A stretch of DNA of 64,000 nucleotides from positions 1 to 64,000 of the forward strand of contig NZ_FOHZ01000009.1 of the NCBI RefSeq assembly GCF_900111555.1, written 5' to 3'. Below, piece by piece: positions 53,443 to 62,262 of the stretch. The notes beneath the pieces were generated by a model. That model was not told the origin of the DNA, ran no database searches, and was given only the letters and a program-made list of their open reading frames with translations. Both the position numbers and the translations under genes were made by a program. Within the stretch, counting starts at the first letter, position 1; every line of letters begins with the position of its first letter. Source of the stretch: Marinobacter segnicrescens (GTDB lineage Bacteria > Pseudomonadota > Gammaproteobacteria > Pseudomonadales > Oleiphilaceae).

Positions 53443-55305
53443 ATGCGTCTGCTGCAAAACCCTTCCAAACTCAAACTCTCCCTGGGCATGAAAATGGCTT
53501 CGGGGTTCGCTGTACTGATCCTCCTCACCATGCTGGTTGGCGCTACCGGTTACGTCGCCCTCGCGCAATTTGGTGACCGGGCAGCGATTGTTGCGGATGC
53601 CTCGGCCATTGAAGCCGACCTGCTACAGGCACGGCAGGATGAGAAAAACTTCCTGATCCGTGGTGAGCAGAGCTATGTCGAAGAAGCAATCGCCAATACC
53701 CGCCAGGCATCAGATCGGGCTGAAGCCCTGAAAGACAGGCTGGTTGTGCCCGAAGACCATGACCGTATCGATCAAATCCGCCAGGGTGTACACGCCTACG
53801 AGCAACAGCTACAGGACCTGGTGCAAGTACGCGCATTACGGGATGAGCGCCTTGAAGAGCTTGAACTGGCCGTACGCGGAGTAACCGGCGGCTTTGCCTC
53901 CGAAGACAGCCTTTATGCCACCAACGCGGCCATCCAGCAGATGCGTCGAAACGAAGGTAACTTCCTGGTGGAGAACGAGCAGGAAGCCGTGGAAAGATTC
54001 CGTGCCTCCGGTGAGCGGGCGGTCCGTACCATTGATTCGTCGTTCCTGGATAAAAACGTCAAAAGTGCCCTGAAGGACCTGCTGGTTCGCTACATCGAGG
54101 TGTTCAACAAGGTCGTGGAAGCCGAGAACCAGACCCAGTCCCTGCAGGAGCAAATGGTGGGAACGGCACGGGATACCCTGGCAACAGCCGTGGAACTCCA
54201 GGAAACACAACAACAGAAGATGGAAGACGAGCGTGAAACAGCATCCATGGTCATTATTGCCGTGGTGCTGGTCATCGTTATACTCGGTGCACTCATCGCC
54301 TGGATCCTGACCCGCAGCATCACCCGCCCGATCCACCAGGCCGTCGCCCTGGCGACCCGTGTGGCCGATGGCGACCTGCAGGAGACCGTTACCAGTGATC
54401 GGGGTGACGAGCTGGGACAGCTGCTGTCTGCCCTCGGCACCATGGTCACGAGCCTGAGGGAGCTGGTAAGACACATCAATGCCAGCGCTACCAATATAGC
54501 GTCCTCCGCCGAGGAGCTTTCCACAGTGACCGCTGAGACCAGTCAGGGCGTCACCCAGCAGCGGGACCAGACCGACCAGGTAGCCACGGCAATGAATGAA
54601 ATGGTGGCGACCGTTAATGACGTGGCCCGCAGTGCCGAAGACGCCTTCAGCGCTGCCAATACCGCGAACGAAAAGGCCGCCGCTGGTGAATCAGCGGTAG
54701 AGGAAACCCTTTCCTACGTCAGCGAACTGAATACCCAGGTTGAACAGGTAGCCGAGCGTCTGCGGGGACTCCAGAAGGACAGCGAGAATATCGGCACGGT
54801 GCTGGATGTGATCAAGTCGGTGGCCGAGCAAACCAACCTGCTGGCACTGAACGCCGCCATCGAGGCTGCCCGGGCGGGCGAGCAAGGGCGTGGATTCGCG
54901 GTTGTCGCTGATGAGGTCCGCTCCCTGGCCCAGCGTACCCAGAGCTCTGCATCCGAGATTGAAACGCTAATTTCCAACCTGGTGAACAGCACCGAGGATT
55001 CGGTAACCACCATGGAAAGGGGCACCACCCTGGCCGGACAGACGCTGGACAGCGCCCGCACCACTGGTGAGACCATTCGCGAGATTGCGGCAGCGGTCGG
55101 CAATATCAGCCAGTACAACAGCCAGATAGCAACGGCGGCTGAACAGCAGACCTCGGTGGCTGAGGATATCAACCAGAACGTCACCCAGATTCGCGATGTG
55201 AGTGATCAGTCCGCCACGGCAGCCGAGCAGATTTCCAGTTCCAGTAATGAGCTGGCCCGGTTGGGCGAGGATCTGAGTAGTCAGGTCGCGCGCTTCCGCC
55301 TTTAA
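53443..55305 (+). CDS. methyl-accepting chemotaxis protein
   Basis: A 620-residue chemoreceptor. A first membrane helix is at about residues 14-40 and a second at 268-288. Between them is a roughly 225-residue, Glu/Gln-rich helical sensor domain. A HAMP linker ([20 protein letters not shown]) follows, then a signalling domain with [20 protein letters not shown] at about 463-482 and flanking methylation helices. It reports a periplasmic signal to CheA/CheW; the ligand is not evident. It follows a TRAP operon but is separated from it by a terminator, so I do not link them. Confidence 0.93.
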   Translation: MRLLQNPSKLKLSLGMKMASGFAVLILLTMLVGATGYVALAQFGDRAAIVADASAIEADLLQARQDEKNFLIRGEQSYVEEAIANTRQASDRAEALKDRLVVPEDHDRIDQIRQGVHAYEQQLQDLVQVRALRDERLEELELAVRGVTGGFASEDSLYATNAAIQQMRRNEGNFLVENEQEAVERFRASGERAVRTIDSSFLDKNVKSALKDLLVRYIEVFNKVVEAENQTQSLQEQMVGTARDTLATAVELQETQQQKMEDERETASMVIIAVVLVIVILGALIAWILTRSITRPIHQAVALATRVADGDLQETVTSDRGDELGQLLSALGTMVTSLRELVRHINASATNIASSAEELSTVTAETSQGVTQQRDQTDQVATAMNEMVATVNDVARSAEDAFSAANTANEKAAAGESAVEETLSYVSELNTQVEQVAERLRGLQKDSENIGTVLDVIKSVAEQTNLLALNAAIEAARAGEQGRGFAVVADEVRSLAQRTQSSASEIETLISNLVNSTEDSVTTMERGTTLAGQTLDSARTTGETIREIAAAVGNISQYNSQIATAAEQQTSVAEDINQNVTQIRDVSDQSATAAEQISSSSNELARLGEDLSSQVARFRL

Positions 55306-55321
55306 CGGCCAAGACTTGGAG

Positions 55322-55356
55322 AGCCGTGGGTCCAAGAATGGACCCGCGGCTTTTTT
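55322..55356 (+). terminator. intrinsic terminator after the chemoreceptor gene
   Basis: AGCCGTGGGTCC and GGACCCGCGGCT (one G-T pair) with a six-base loop, followed by six T residues. Confidence 0.92.
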
Positions 55357-55397
55357 GTGCCCGAGCACCCAAGACCGAACTCCGTGCAGAAGCCTCT

Positions 55398-55455
55398 GGG
55401 TAACCACTTTCGAAACGAGAACCGTGTTCTCTGACTGTTTCGAAAGTGGTTACCC
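55398..55455 (+). repeat. long hairpin element, unit 1
   Basis: Arms of 19 bp (55398-55416 with 55437-55455) match perfectly and end in TTCGAAAC/GTTTCGAA. The 20-base tip is GAGAACCGTGTTCTCTGACT: an inner 6-bp stem GAGAAC/GTTCTC, a three-base loop and an unpaired TGACT on the 3' side. Flanking AGAAGCCTCTG is shared, inverted, with unit 2. Confidence 0.9.
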
Positions 55456-55525
55456 GGAGACTTCCCATCCTCTTGCCTAGCCTGACCAAGGCCGACCCGC
55501 GTCTTCCCGCCAGAGGCTTCGGGGA

Positions 55526-55573
55526 CCTTTCTTCGAAACAGTCAGAAAACAGGGTTTTCGTTTCGAAGAAAGG
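55526..55573 (-). repeat. long hairpin element, unit 2 (inverted)
   Basis: Arms of 14 bp (55526-55539 with 55560-55573) are perfect, and a further seven pairs (GGCTTCG 55515-55521 with CGAAGCC 55578-55584) extend it beyond a small internal loop. The tip is AGTCAGAAAACAGGGTTTTC: the bulge appears as AGTCA on the 5' side and the inner stem is GAAAAC/GTTTTC. So the element is in reverse orientation to unit 1, and one inner pair has changed from G-C to A-T on both sides. Confidence 0.9.
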
Positions 55574-55622
55574 GCCGCGAAGCCGCTGTACCGCCGAACA
55601 CCTCCTGACTATTCCCGCCAGA

Positions 55623-55694
55623 GGGTCCGGGTAGTGTCCTTCGAAACAGTCAGGAAAACGAAGTTTTTCGTTTCGAAGGACACTACCCGGACCC
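55623..55694 (-). repeat. long hairpin element, unit 3 (inverted)
   Basis: Arms of 25 bp (55623-55647 with 55670-55694) are perfect. The outer arm GGGTCCGGGTAGTGTCC differs from those of the other units, but the inner TTCGAAAC is the same. The tip again starts AGTCA, and its inner stem is 7 bp (GGAAAAC/GTTTTTC, one G-T pair). TTCCCGCCAGAGG precedes both this unit and unit 2. Confidence 0.9.
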
Positions 55695-55754
55695 GATCCA
55701 TCAGGAAGCACCCGTTATCGACTTGCAGGTGGGCTCCTGTGTCTGGTGCAAAAC

Positions 55755-55836
55755 GCCGGAGGCCCGGCACCCCCTTCCGAAACGAGAACCCTGTTCTCTG
55801 ACTGTTTCGGAAGGGGGTGCCGGGCCTCCGGCTTTT
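55755..55836 (+). repeat. long hairpin element, unit 4, doubling as a terminator
   Basis: Arms of 29 bp (55755-55783 with 55804-55832) match perfectly: GCCGGAGGCCCGGCACCCCC then TTCCGAAAC. The tip GAGAACCCTGTTCTCTGACT is nearly that of unit 1. TTTT follows on the plus strand and GTTTTGC on the minus strand, so it can stop transcription from the chemoreceptor side and from the symporter gene that ends at 55861. Confidence 0.9.
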
Positions 55837-55860
55837 CAGGCTTATTGCTTGCCTGCTTTT

Positions 55861-57234
55861 TTACATCAGGTTGTAGATGAAGACTGCGAGTACTGCTATC
55901 GGCGTTACATAACGCAGCAGGTTACGCCACAGGTTGAACAGGCCGTCGGACATGGCCATGTCATCCTGCAGGGATTCCTTCGCCACACACCAGCCAACGA
56001 ACAGTGCCGTCAGCAGACCGGACAGCGGCAGCATGATGTTCGCAGTAACGAAGTCCAGCAGATCCAGGATGCCAGTTTCCGCAAAGCGATCGAACATGCC
56101 CAGCAGGTAGACATCGGACCAGATGTTCAGGGACAGGATGGATGCGATGCCCAGCAGCCAGCAGGCAACGCCGGACAGAATGGCCGCACCGGTGCGGGAC
56201 ATGGCGAACTTTTCTTCGACCCATTCAGTAACCGGTTCAAGCAGGGAGATACCGGATGTCCAGGCGGCGAACAGCAACAAAATGAAGAAGGCTGTTGCAA
56301 ACACCACACCCAGGGGCATTTGACCAAAGGCCAGCGGCAGGGTAACGAAGATCAGACCCGGACCCTGGCCGGCTTCCAGACCGTTGGCGAATACAAACGG
56401 GAAGATCGCCAGGCCCGCCAGCAGGGCTACCAGGGTATCCATGATCCCCACGCCTACTGCAGCACGGCCGATGGAAATATCCTTACCCAGATAGGAACCG
56501 TAGGCCATCATGATGGCCATACCCAGACTCATGGTGAAAAACGCCTGGCCGAGGGCCTGCAGGGCGGTGTCCCAGGTGACTTTGCTGAAGTCCGGGGTAA
56601 ACAGGAAGTCCAGGGCCTGCCCAAAATGACCGGTAGTCGTTGCATAGGCGACGACCAACAGCAACAGAATGAACAGCGCCGGCATCAGGGTCTTGGCGGC
56701 ACGTTCCAGGCCGGACTTCAGGCCACGGGAAACCACGAAGATGATCAGGCCCATGAACACCGTATGCCAGAACAGCAGGATGCCCGGACTCGCCAGCAGG
56801 TCGCCGAAGATGGCACCTACGGCTTCGGCATCCTGGCCGGCAAAGTCGCCAACGGCCGAGTGCATGACGTAGGAGGCCGACCAGCCGCCAATCACGGAGT
56901 AGAAGGAGAGAATGATAAATGCCGCCAGCACACCAATGATCGCGGAGATACGCCAGGCCGGGTTGCTGAGGTTACGCTCGGCCACCAGGCGCATGCTGGC
57001 AACCGGGTTGCGGCGGCCATTACGGCCTACAAACACTTCCGCCATCATGATGGGGATACCGATGATGGCGATACAGGCGAGGTAGATCAGTACAAAGGCA
57101 CCGCCGCCGTTTTCCCCGGTCATGTAGGGGAATTTCCAGATATTGCCCAGACCTACGGCAGAGCCCGCAGCAGCCAGGATAAAGGCCATGCGGGAAGACC
57201 AGTTACCGCGGCTGGCCAGGTTAGTGTCAGACAT
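55861..57234 (-). CDS. neurotransmitter:sodium symporter family transporter
   Basis: A 457-residue membrane protein of the NSS (LeuT/SNF) family with eleven or twelve helices. The unwound first helix SAVGLGNIWKFPYMTGENGG (residues 26-45) is the family signature with sodium- and substrate-binding backbone, and SLGMAIMMAYGSYLGKDISI is the sixth-helix region. It would import an amino acid or related amine with sodium. It is flanked by hairpin unit 4 downstream and a half copy of the same element upstream of its start. Confidence 0.93.
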   Translation of the reverse strand: MSDTNLASRGNWSSRMAFILAAAGSAVGLGNIWKFPYMTGENGGGAFVLIYLACIAIIGIPIMMAEVFVGRNGRRNPVASMRLVAERNLSNPAWRISAIIGVLAAFIILSFYSVIGGWSASYVMHSAVGDFAGQDAEAVGAIFGDLLASPGILLFWHTVFMGLIIFVVSRGLKSGLERAAKTLMPALFILLLLVVAYATTTGHFGQALDFLFTPDFSKVTWDTALQALGQAFFTMSLGMAIMMAYGSYLGKDISIGRAAVGVGIMDTLVALLAGLAIFPFVFANGLEAGQGPGLIFVTLPLAFGQMPLGVVFATAFFILLLFAAWTSGISLLEPVTEWVEEKFAMSRTGAAILSGVACWLLGIASILSLNIWSDVYLLGMFDRFAETGILDLLDFVTANIMLPLSGLLTALFVGWCVAKESLQDDMAMSDGLFNLWRNLLRYVTPIAVLAVFIYNLM

Positions 57235-57295
57235 AGTGAAACCCTGTCATCGTTCAGTGGAACTTGTTGAAAGATCGGAATAGGTCACTGGTCAT

Positions 57296-57325
57296 GGTTT
57301 TCCCTGACTGTTTCGGGCATCCCCT
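57296..57325 (+). repeat. half copy of the hairpin element
   Basis: GGTTTTCCCTGACTGTTTCG and the following GGCATCCCC keep the tip and right arm of the element (GTTTTC, TGACT, GTTTCG) but no matching left arm is present upstream. It sits on the other side of the symporter gene from the array. Confidence 0.6.
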
Positions 57326-57435
57326 GCCTGTTACCAGCAATTGGCGGCGAATTTTGCCAGTCTGGCGCCGCCGATGCCAGCGGGAATGGCGAGATCGTGA
57401 TCAGTTATTGGGAAGGACCGTAAAAAGCGAGGACA

Positions 57436-57456
57436 GGGCCGGCATCTAACCGGCCC
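57436..57456 (-). terminator. weak terminator after the Aer-like gene
   Basis: GGGCCGG and CCGGCCC around a seven-base loop; on the minus strand TTTTT follows after ten bases. It is 19 bases past the stop codon at 57475. Confidence 0.5.
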
Positions 57457-57474
57457 GTTCTGGATGGAGTTTAC

Positions 57475-59046
57475 TTACTGACGGCTGACAAAGCGGGCCA
57501 CCAGGTCACTCAGACCACTGGCCTGACGACTGACCTCGTTGCTGGCACTCTTGGCGCCCTCTGCCTTTTCGGTGGATGAATCGGCCAGTTCTGCAATACT
57601 GACGACCTGGCGGTTGATCTCGTCGGACACCTGGCTCTGTTCCTCGAAGGCCGCCGACATGGTCATGAAGCTATCCGAGATACCCTCGATGTTCTGCACG
57701 ATATCCTTGAGCGCCTCTTCGGTTTCCCGGACCTTGGCCAGGCCACGGTTACCGATTTCCTCGCCGTGCCGGGTAGCGGCGACTACCTCGTCCACCTGGG
57801 CGCGGAAGTTCTCGATCACCTCATGGATGGATACCGTGGACTGTCGGGTGCGCTGGGCCAGGGAGCGGACTTCGTCTGCCACTACCGCAAATCCGCGACC
57901 CTGTTCGCCCGCCCGGGCGGCCTCGATGGCGGCGTTCAGGGCCAGCAAATTGGTCTGCTCGGCGATATCGGAAATCAGCTGGGCAGCATCCCCAATCTTG
58001 TCGGTAGACTCGCCAAGACGACTGACAGACTCCCCGATGGTTCCCCCCTGGGTCACCAGTTGCTCGATGGCCTGGAGTGCGTCATGGCTGAGATCGCCGC
58101 CGCTATGGGCCAGTTGACTGGCCTGCCGGGCACCATCGGCGTTCCGATTCACAGTATCGGTGACTTCCTGGATGGACGCGGTCATCTCGTTCATCGCCGA
58201 GGCCACCTGATCGGTTTCCTGGCGCTGCCGCTCGATGGCATCCGCGCCTTCGGCGATTTGTTCATAGCCCCTTGTGGCCGTACGCATCAGGTCATCGGCG
58301 CGGTCCTCAATGCGGGCCAGGGCGGTGCGAATGCGGGCTTTCTCGCTCATCAACACCATGCCCATTTCAGCAAAGTGGCCACTCTCGTCAGAATAGGTCC
58401 GTGCCACCAGCGGATCGCGAAAGGCCTCCGGGCGCAGGTCGATCAGTGACCTCAGGCGTGCATTGACAGCGGCCATCTGGATGAAGCCGCCGGCGATGAT
58501 ACCGCCAGCAATGAGCGCCACCCCGGGCCAGAACGCCCCCCATCCCAGTGCCAACAGGCTGGTGATCAACGGGATCACCAGGGGCCAGCCGGCCCGCACC
58601 ATGGATCTGATATGGGTACCGACCGACAGGGGCTGTTTGCCCTCGGAAAGCCGGCTGTACAGCCGGGAGGCCCTGTCCACCTGCTCCCGGGTCGGCTCAA
58701 CGCGAACCGACTCGAAGCCGGTCATCTCGCCATTCTCAAGAATGGGTGTCACATAGGCACTGACCCAGTAGTGGTCGCCGTTCTTGCAGCGGTTCTTGAC
58801 TACGCCCATCCACGGCTTGCCGGCACTGATGGTGTCCCACATGGCCTTGAACACGCTCTGGGGCATGTCCGGGTGCCGGATAATGTTATGGGCCTGACCG
58901 ATCAGTTCATCGCGGCTGAAACCACTGATCTGGACAAAGTCATCGTTGCAGTAGGTGATCACACCTTTAAGCGTGGTGGTGGTAATCAGCCGGCTGCCGG
59001 GCTTCATCCGGGCTTCGCGTTGGGTGACGGGGCCGTTGTTGCGCAT
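57475..59046 (-). CDS. aer: PAS-domain chemoreceptor, Aer-like (aerotaxis)
   Basis: A 523-residue chemoreceptor. The N-terminus [20 protein letters not shown] followed by [32 protein letters not shown] and [20 protein letters not shown] is the FAD-binding PAS domain typical of Pseudomonas/Marinobacter Aer. One hydrophobic hairpin near residues 155-200 anchors it, followed by a HAMP-like part and a signalling domain with [20 protein letters not shown] near residue 364. It senses redox or oxygen state from the cytoplasm and directs swimming. It has its own promoter and no chemotaxis neighbours. Confidence 0.92.
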   Translation of the reverse strand: MRNNGPVTQREARMKPGSRLITTTTLKGVITYCNDDFVQISGFSRDELIGQAHNIIRHPDMPQSVFKAMWDTISAGKPWMGVVKNRCKNGDHYWVSAYVTPILENGEMTGFESVRVEPTREQVDRASRLYSRLSEGKQPLSVGTHIRSMVRAGWPLVIPLITSLLALGWGAFWPGVALIAGGIIAGGFIQMAAVNARLRSLIDLRPEAFRDPLVARTYSDESGHFAEMGMVLMSEKARIRTALARIEDRADDLMRTATRGYEQIAEGADAIERQRQETDQVASAMNEMTASIQEVTDTVNRNADGARQASQLAHSGGDLSHDALQAIEQLVTQGGTIGESVSRLGESTDKIGDAAQLISDIAEQTNLLALNAAIEAARAGEQGRGFAVVADEVRSLAQRTRQSTVSIHEVIENFRAQVDEVVAATRHGEEIGNRGLAKVRETEEALKDIVQNIEGISDSFMTMSAAFEEQSQVSDEINRQVVSIAELADSSTEKAEGAKSASNEVSRQASGLSDLVARFVSRQ

Positions 59047-59225
59047 GGTGGACAGGATTCCTGACTCGTAGGGGTTCCGGTAGCGGGCGCTGCCGATAAT
59101 GGTCTGGGGGCGTATCGGCAGAGGCGCTCTTGACTTTAGTCAACTGGGGCGAATGTTAACAATTAGAAAGCACACAGACTGTAAGGAAATGTCACTAATA
59201 CCCCTCTGTTGAGCCCCATGCGACA

Positions 59226-60098
59226 TCAGGTCGCAAGATCAATCCTGGCCCGTGGATGGAACCTCGCATTCACCCATAACGAGAAGGCGATAACCGCTCC
59301 CCCGATAAGCAACCGCAGCAGGTCAGCCTCCCGGTTCCAGATCACCAGGTTCACCAGCAATCCGGCAGGTACCAGCATGTTGTTCATGACCGCCAGGGTT
59401 CCGGCATCCACCTGGCAGGCACCCCGGTTCCACAGGTACAGCCCGAGGCCGGAAGCCGCGGCGCCCAGCCAGGCAAGTACGCCCCACTGCAGTCCCGTAG
59501 CCGGTAACCGGCTGACATCCCCGAAAACAAGGAACGACGGCGCAGCAATCAACAGTGCCCCGAAGAAGAAGTAGCCAAAGGTGCGCCAGGCAGGCACTGG
59601 CAACGGGAAGGCCTGCATGAGGTGCTTGTAACCCACCTGGCCCGCGGCAAAGGTGAAGTTCGCCAGCTGCAGCAACAGGAAGCCTGTCAGGAAGTCCTGG
59701 CTCAGGCCATCATAGCGGATGATGCCGGCGCCCACCGTAGCCACCGCGGCCGCCAGCAGTGCCACCGGGGAGAAACGGCGATAGAGGGCATCGTCAATCA
59801 GCGTCACATACAGCGGGGTGAACACGGTGAACAGTAGTACTTCGGGTACCGTGAGATAGGCAAAGGAGCGATACAGGCACAGGTAAGTGATCCCGAATTG
59901 CAGAGCCCCGGTCACCATAATGCCCAGCTTCAGGCGCCCCGGCACACCGGCCCAGCGAGTCACGGGCAGGAACAGCAACGTCGCCAGCAGCACACGGCTG
60001 AGTACGGCAAAATCACTGTCCACATGACCGGCCAGGAATTCACCAATCAGGCTGAAAGAAAACGCCCAGAGAACGGTTACCAGAATCAGCAGCGCCAT
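59226..60098 (-). CDS. EamA-family (DMT) transporter
   Basis: A 290-residue membrane protein with ten hydrophobic helices in two EamA repeats. I start at ATG 60098 (MALLILVTVLWAFSFSLIGE), where the first helix begins. VLWAFSFSLIGEFLAG and the second-half WGVLAWLGAAASGLGLYLWN followed by NMLVPAGLLVNLVIW are typical. Such proteins export or exchange amino acids, amines or carboxylates; the substrate is unknown. It is divergent from the DUF1415 gene. Confidence 0.88.
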   Translation of the reverse strand: MALLILVTVLWAFSFSLIGEFLAGHVDSDFAVLSRVLLATLLFLPVTRWAGVPGRLKLGIMVTGALQFGITYLCLYRSFAYLTVPEVLLFTVFTPLYVTLIDDALYRRFSPVALLAAAVATVGAGIIRYDGLSQDFLTGFLLLQLANFTFAAGQVGYKHLMQAFPLPVPAWRTFGYFFFGALLIAAPSFLVFGDVSRLPATGLQWGVLAWLGAAASGLGLYLWNRGACQVDAGTLAVMNNMLVPAGLLVNLVIWNREADLLRLLIGGAVIAFSLWVNARFHPRARIDLAT

Positions 60099-60181
60099 AG
60101 GATCCACCCACCTTTCAGAGGGCGGGCACTGTATCATAGCCTGCCAGTAAATTGACCTGACAACCCGGAATGCCAGCCTCC

Positions 60182-60730
60182 ATGAACAAGCAAGCTATTA
60201 TCGATACCACTCGCCAATGGGTGGAAAAGGTCGTTATCGACCTGAACCTGTGCCCCTTTGCCCGGCGTGAGCTGGTCAACAACCGGATCCGCTTCACCGT
60301 AACAGGCGCGCAGACACCGGACGCATTGCTGATGGAACTGCAGCATGAACTGCTGCGACTTACCGACGATGACAGTATCGAAACCACGCTACTGATCCAC
60401 CCGGAAGTACTGCGGGACTTCCCGGACTATAACGATTTCCTGGATGTGGCGGACGGCCTGGTGCAGTTACTGGAGCTGGAAGGTGTGTTGCAGATCGCCA
60501 GTTTTCACCCGCAATACCAGTTCGCCGGCACCACAGAGAATGCGGTAGAGAACTACACCAACCGCTCGCCCTGGCCGATGCTCCATCTGCTCAGGGAGTC
60601 CAGCCTGGAACGGGCCATAGCCAGCTATCCGGATACAGCCGACATCCCTGCGCGAAACATTGAGCGGGTAGAGGGCCTGGGCCTGGCGGCGATGGAAGCG
60701 TTGCTCGCCTCCTGCCAGGCAAAAAAGTGA
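60182..60730 (+). CDS. DUF1415 family protein
   Basis: 182 residues from the ATG at 60182 (MNKQAIIDTTRQWVEKVV); another in-frame ATG is at 60170 and neither has a strong ribosome site. The protein has the invariant NLCPFARRE at residues about 22-30, then HPEVLRDFPDYNDFL and IASFHPQYQFAGT, all diagnostic of DUF1415. No function is established; the Cys in LCPFA and the His in SFHPQYQ suggest metal or active-site roles. It lies just upstream of modABC but is also found elsewhere in many proteobacteria. Confidence 0.9.
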   Translation: MNKQAIIDTTRQWVEKVVIDLNLCPFARRELVNNRIRFTVTGAQTPDALLMELQHELLRLTDDDSIETTLLIHPEVLRDFPDYNDFLDVADGLVQLLELEGVLQIASFHPQYQFAGTTENAVENYTNRSPWPMLHLLRESSLERAIASYPDTADIPARNIERVEGLGLAAMEALLASCQAKK

Positions 60731-60822
60731 CGGGACAGACCAAACAGCTCCCCCGGTGGGGTTATTTGAACCAACCGGTAAATACGGTAGTCTGGGCCAA
60801 ATCAAGGAGATCCACCCGGCCC

Positions 60823-61569
60823 ATGCGTATCGCCCTGCTCTGTTGCCTCCTGTTGCTCACCGCTGGCCAGGCCCATGCCCTGACCATTGCCGCCGCTTCC
60901 AGCCTGCGCCAGGCCATGCCTGCGCTGGAGACGGCTTTCCTTCAACAGGCACCCGGCATCAGCCTGCGGGTTATCTACGGGGCCTCCGGCAAACTGGCTA
61001 CCCAGATCCTCAATGGTGCACCCTACGATGTCTTCCTGTCCGCCGACACCGGCTTTCCCCGGCAACTGAGCGATCAGGGCGCTGTGGCAGGCGAGCCGGT
61101 GGTGTACGGGGTTGGAAGGCTGGTTGTCTGGCCCGCCAACCCTGAAATGGGAACCATGTCCCCGGAAGACCTCGCCGACGACAATATCCGACGTGTCGCC
61201 ATTGCCCAGCCCCGCCATGCCCCTTACGGTCAGCGTGCACGGGAGGCGCTCCAGGCGCTGGGCCTCTGGCAAGCTGTCGAGCCGAAACTCGTCTATGGCG
61301 AGAACATCGGCCAGACAGCTGCCATGGTGGAGTCCGGGGCAGCAGAGGCCGGCCTGATCGCCTGGTCGCTGACCTTCGCTCCTGAGTTGGAGGGGCGTCC
61401 CTTTAACCTTGTCGACCAGCGTCTTCACAGCCCGCTGGCCATGGCCATGGTGGTCACCCGCCAGGGTGAGGACAATCCCGGTGCCAGGGAGTTTCATGCC
61501 TTCATGCAATCGGAAGCGGCACGGACCGTTCTCCGTCAGTACGGTTTCGAATCCCCGGATACGGACTGA
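60823..61569 (+). CDS. modA: molybdate ABC transporter binding protein
   Basis: 248 residues. I start at ATG 60823 (MRIALLCCLLLLTAGQAHA), with AAGGAG upstream, because it opens a good signal peptide cut after AHA. The mature protein starts LTIAAASSLRQAMPALE, then IYGASGKLATQIL and GAPYDVFLSADTGFP, all typical of ModA, in which two serines and backbone amides hold the oxyanion. The next two genes are modB and modC. Confidence 0.94.
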   Translation: MRIALLCCLLLLTAGQAHALTIAAASSLRQAMPALETAFLQQAPGISLRVIYGASGKLATQILNGAPYDVFLSADTGFPRQLSDQGAVAGEPVVYGVGRLVVWPANPEMGTMSPEDLADDNIRRVAIAQPRHAPYGQRAREALQALGLWQAVEPKLVYGENIGQTAAMVESGAAEAGLIAWSLTFAPELEGRPFNLVDQRLHSPLAMAMVVTRQGEDNPGAREFHAFMQSEAARTVLRQYGFESPDTD

Positions 61570-61575
61570 GCGCCG

Positions 61576-62262
61576 ATGCCCGAGCTTTCTCCCCAGGACT
61601 GGCAGGCCATCGCAGTTACCCTGAAGCTCTGCGCCCTGACGACGGCCATATTGCTGGTGCTTGCAACTCCCCTGGCCTGGTGGCTCGCCCACCGGCAATC
61701 GCCCTCGCGAACCGTGGTACAGGCGCTGGTGGCCCTGCCGCTGGTACTGCCGCCAACGGTGCTGGGTTTCTACCTTCTTATTGCCCTGGGGCCCAGGGGG
61801 CCGGTAGGCCAGACCCTGGAGTCGATGGGGCTGACCCACCTGGCCTTCAGTTTCGAGGGCATCCTGGTGGCATCGGTCATCTATTCCCTGCCCTTTGCGG
61901 TTCAGCCGTTGGTGGAAGCCTTCCGTCATCTTGGCACCCGACCAGTGGAAGTGGCCGCCTCGCTGGGTGCGGGCCCGCTGGACCGCCTGTTTACCGTGAT
62001 CCTGCCTTTGTGCAGGGGTGGGTTCATCGTGGCCGCCACTCTGACCTTCGCCCACACCCTGGGGGAATTCGGCGTCATCCTGATGCTCGGCGGGAGCATT
62101 CCCGGTGAAACCCAGGTACTGTCCGTACTCATCTATGACTACGCCGAGGCCATGGACTACGCTGCGGCACACCGGCTGTCCCTGGGACTGCTGATCTTTG
62201 CCTTTGTAGTGCTGGTGGCGGTGTACAGCTTCAACCGGCGCTTCGACGGGGTGCGGCCATGA
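61576..62262 (+). CDS. modB: molybdate ABC transporter permease
   Basis: 228 residues with five or six helices. LKLCALTTAILLVLATPLAW opens it, and EVAASLGAGPLDRLFTVILP is the coupling EAA loop; FGVILMLGGSIPGETQVLS follows as in ModB. It starts 7 bases after modA ends, and its stop overlaps the start of modC (ATGA). Confidence 0.95.
   Translation: MPELSPQDWQAIAVTLKLCALTTAILLVLATPLAWWLAHRQSPSRTVVQALVALPLVLPPTVLGFYLLIALGPRGPVGQTLESMGLTHLAFSFEGILVASVIYSLPFAVQPLVEAFRHLGTRPVEVAASLGAGPLDRLFTVILPLCRGGFIVAATLTFAHTLGEFGVILMLGGSIPGETQVLSVLIYDYAEAMDYAAAHRLSLGLLIFAFVVLVAVYSFNRRFDGVRP

Larger units (their letters stand above)
55306..55860. other. 555-base gap filled by one terminator and four long hairpins
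   Basis: After the terminator at 55322-55356 the gap consists of four hairpin units in the order +, -, -, + (55398, 55526, 55623, 55755; listed separately). Reading frames that cross it are artefacts of palindromic DNA. Confidence 0.85.

Noticed and set aside
55181-55711. Open frames crossing the hairpin array
   Set aside because: Palindromic DNA gives open frames on both strands; none has a ribosome site or family similarity.
55398-55832. CRISPR array or integron attC cassettes
   Set aside because: The units are long palindromes of different arm sequence in alternating orientation, without equal spacers. They lack the GTTRRRY/RYYYAAC ends of attC, and no Cas or integrase gene is present.
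60802-62172. 456-codon antisense frame over modA and modB
   Set aside because: The sense strand encodes modA-modB with normal length and overlaps; the antisense protein is low-complexity Gly/Gln/His-rich.
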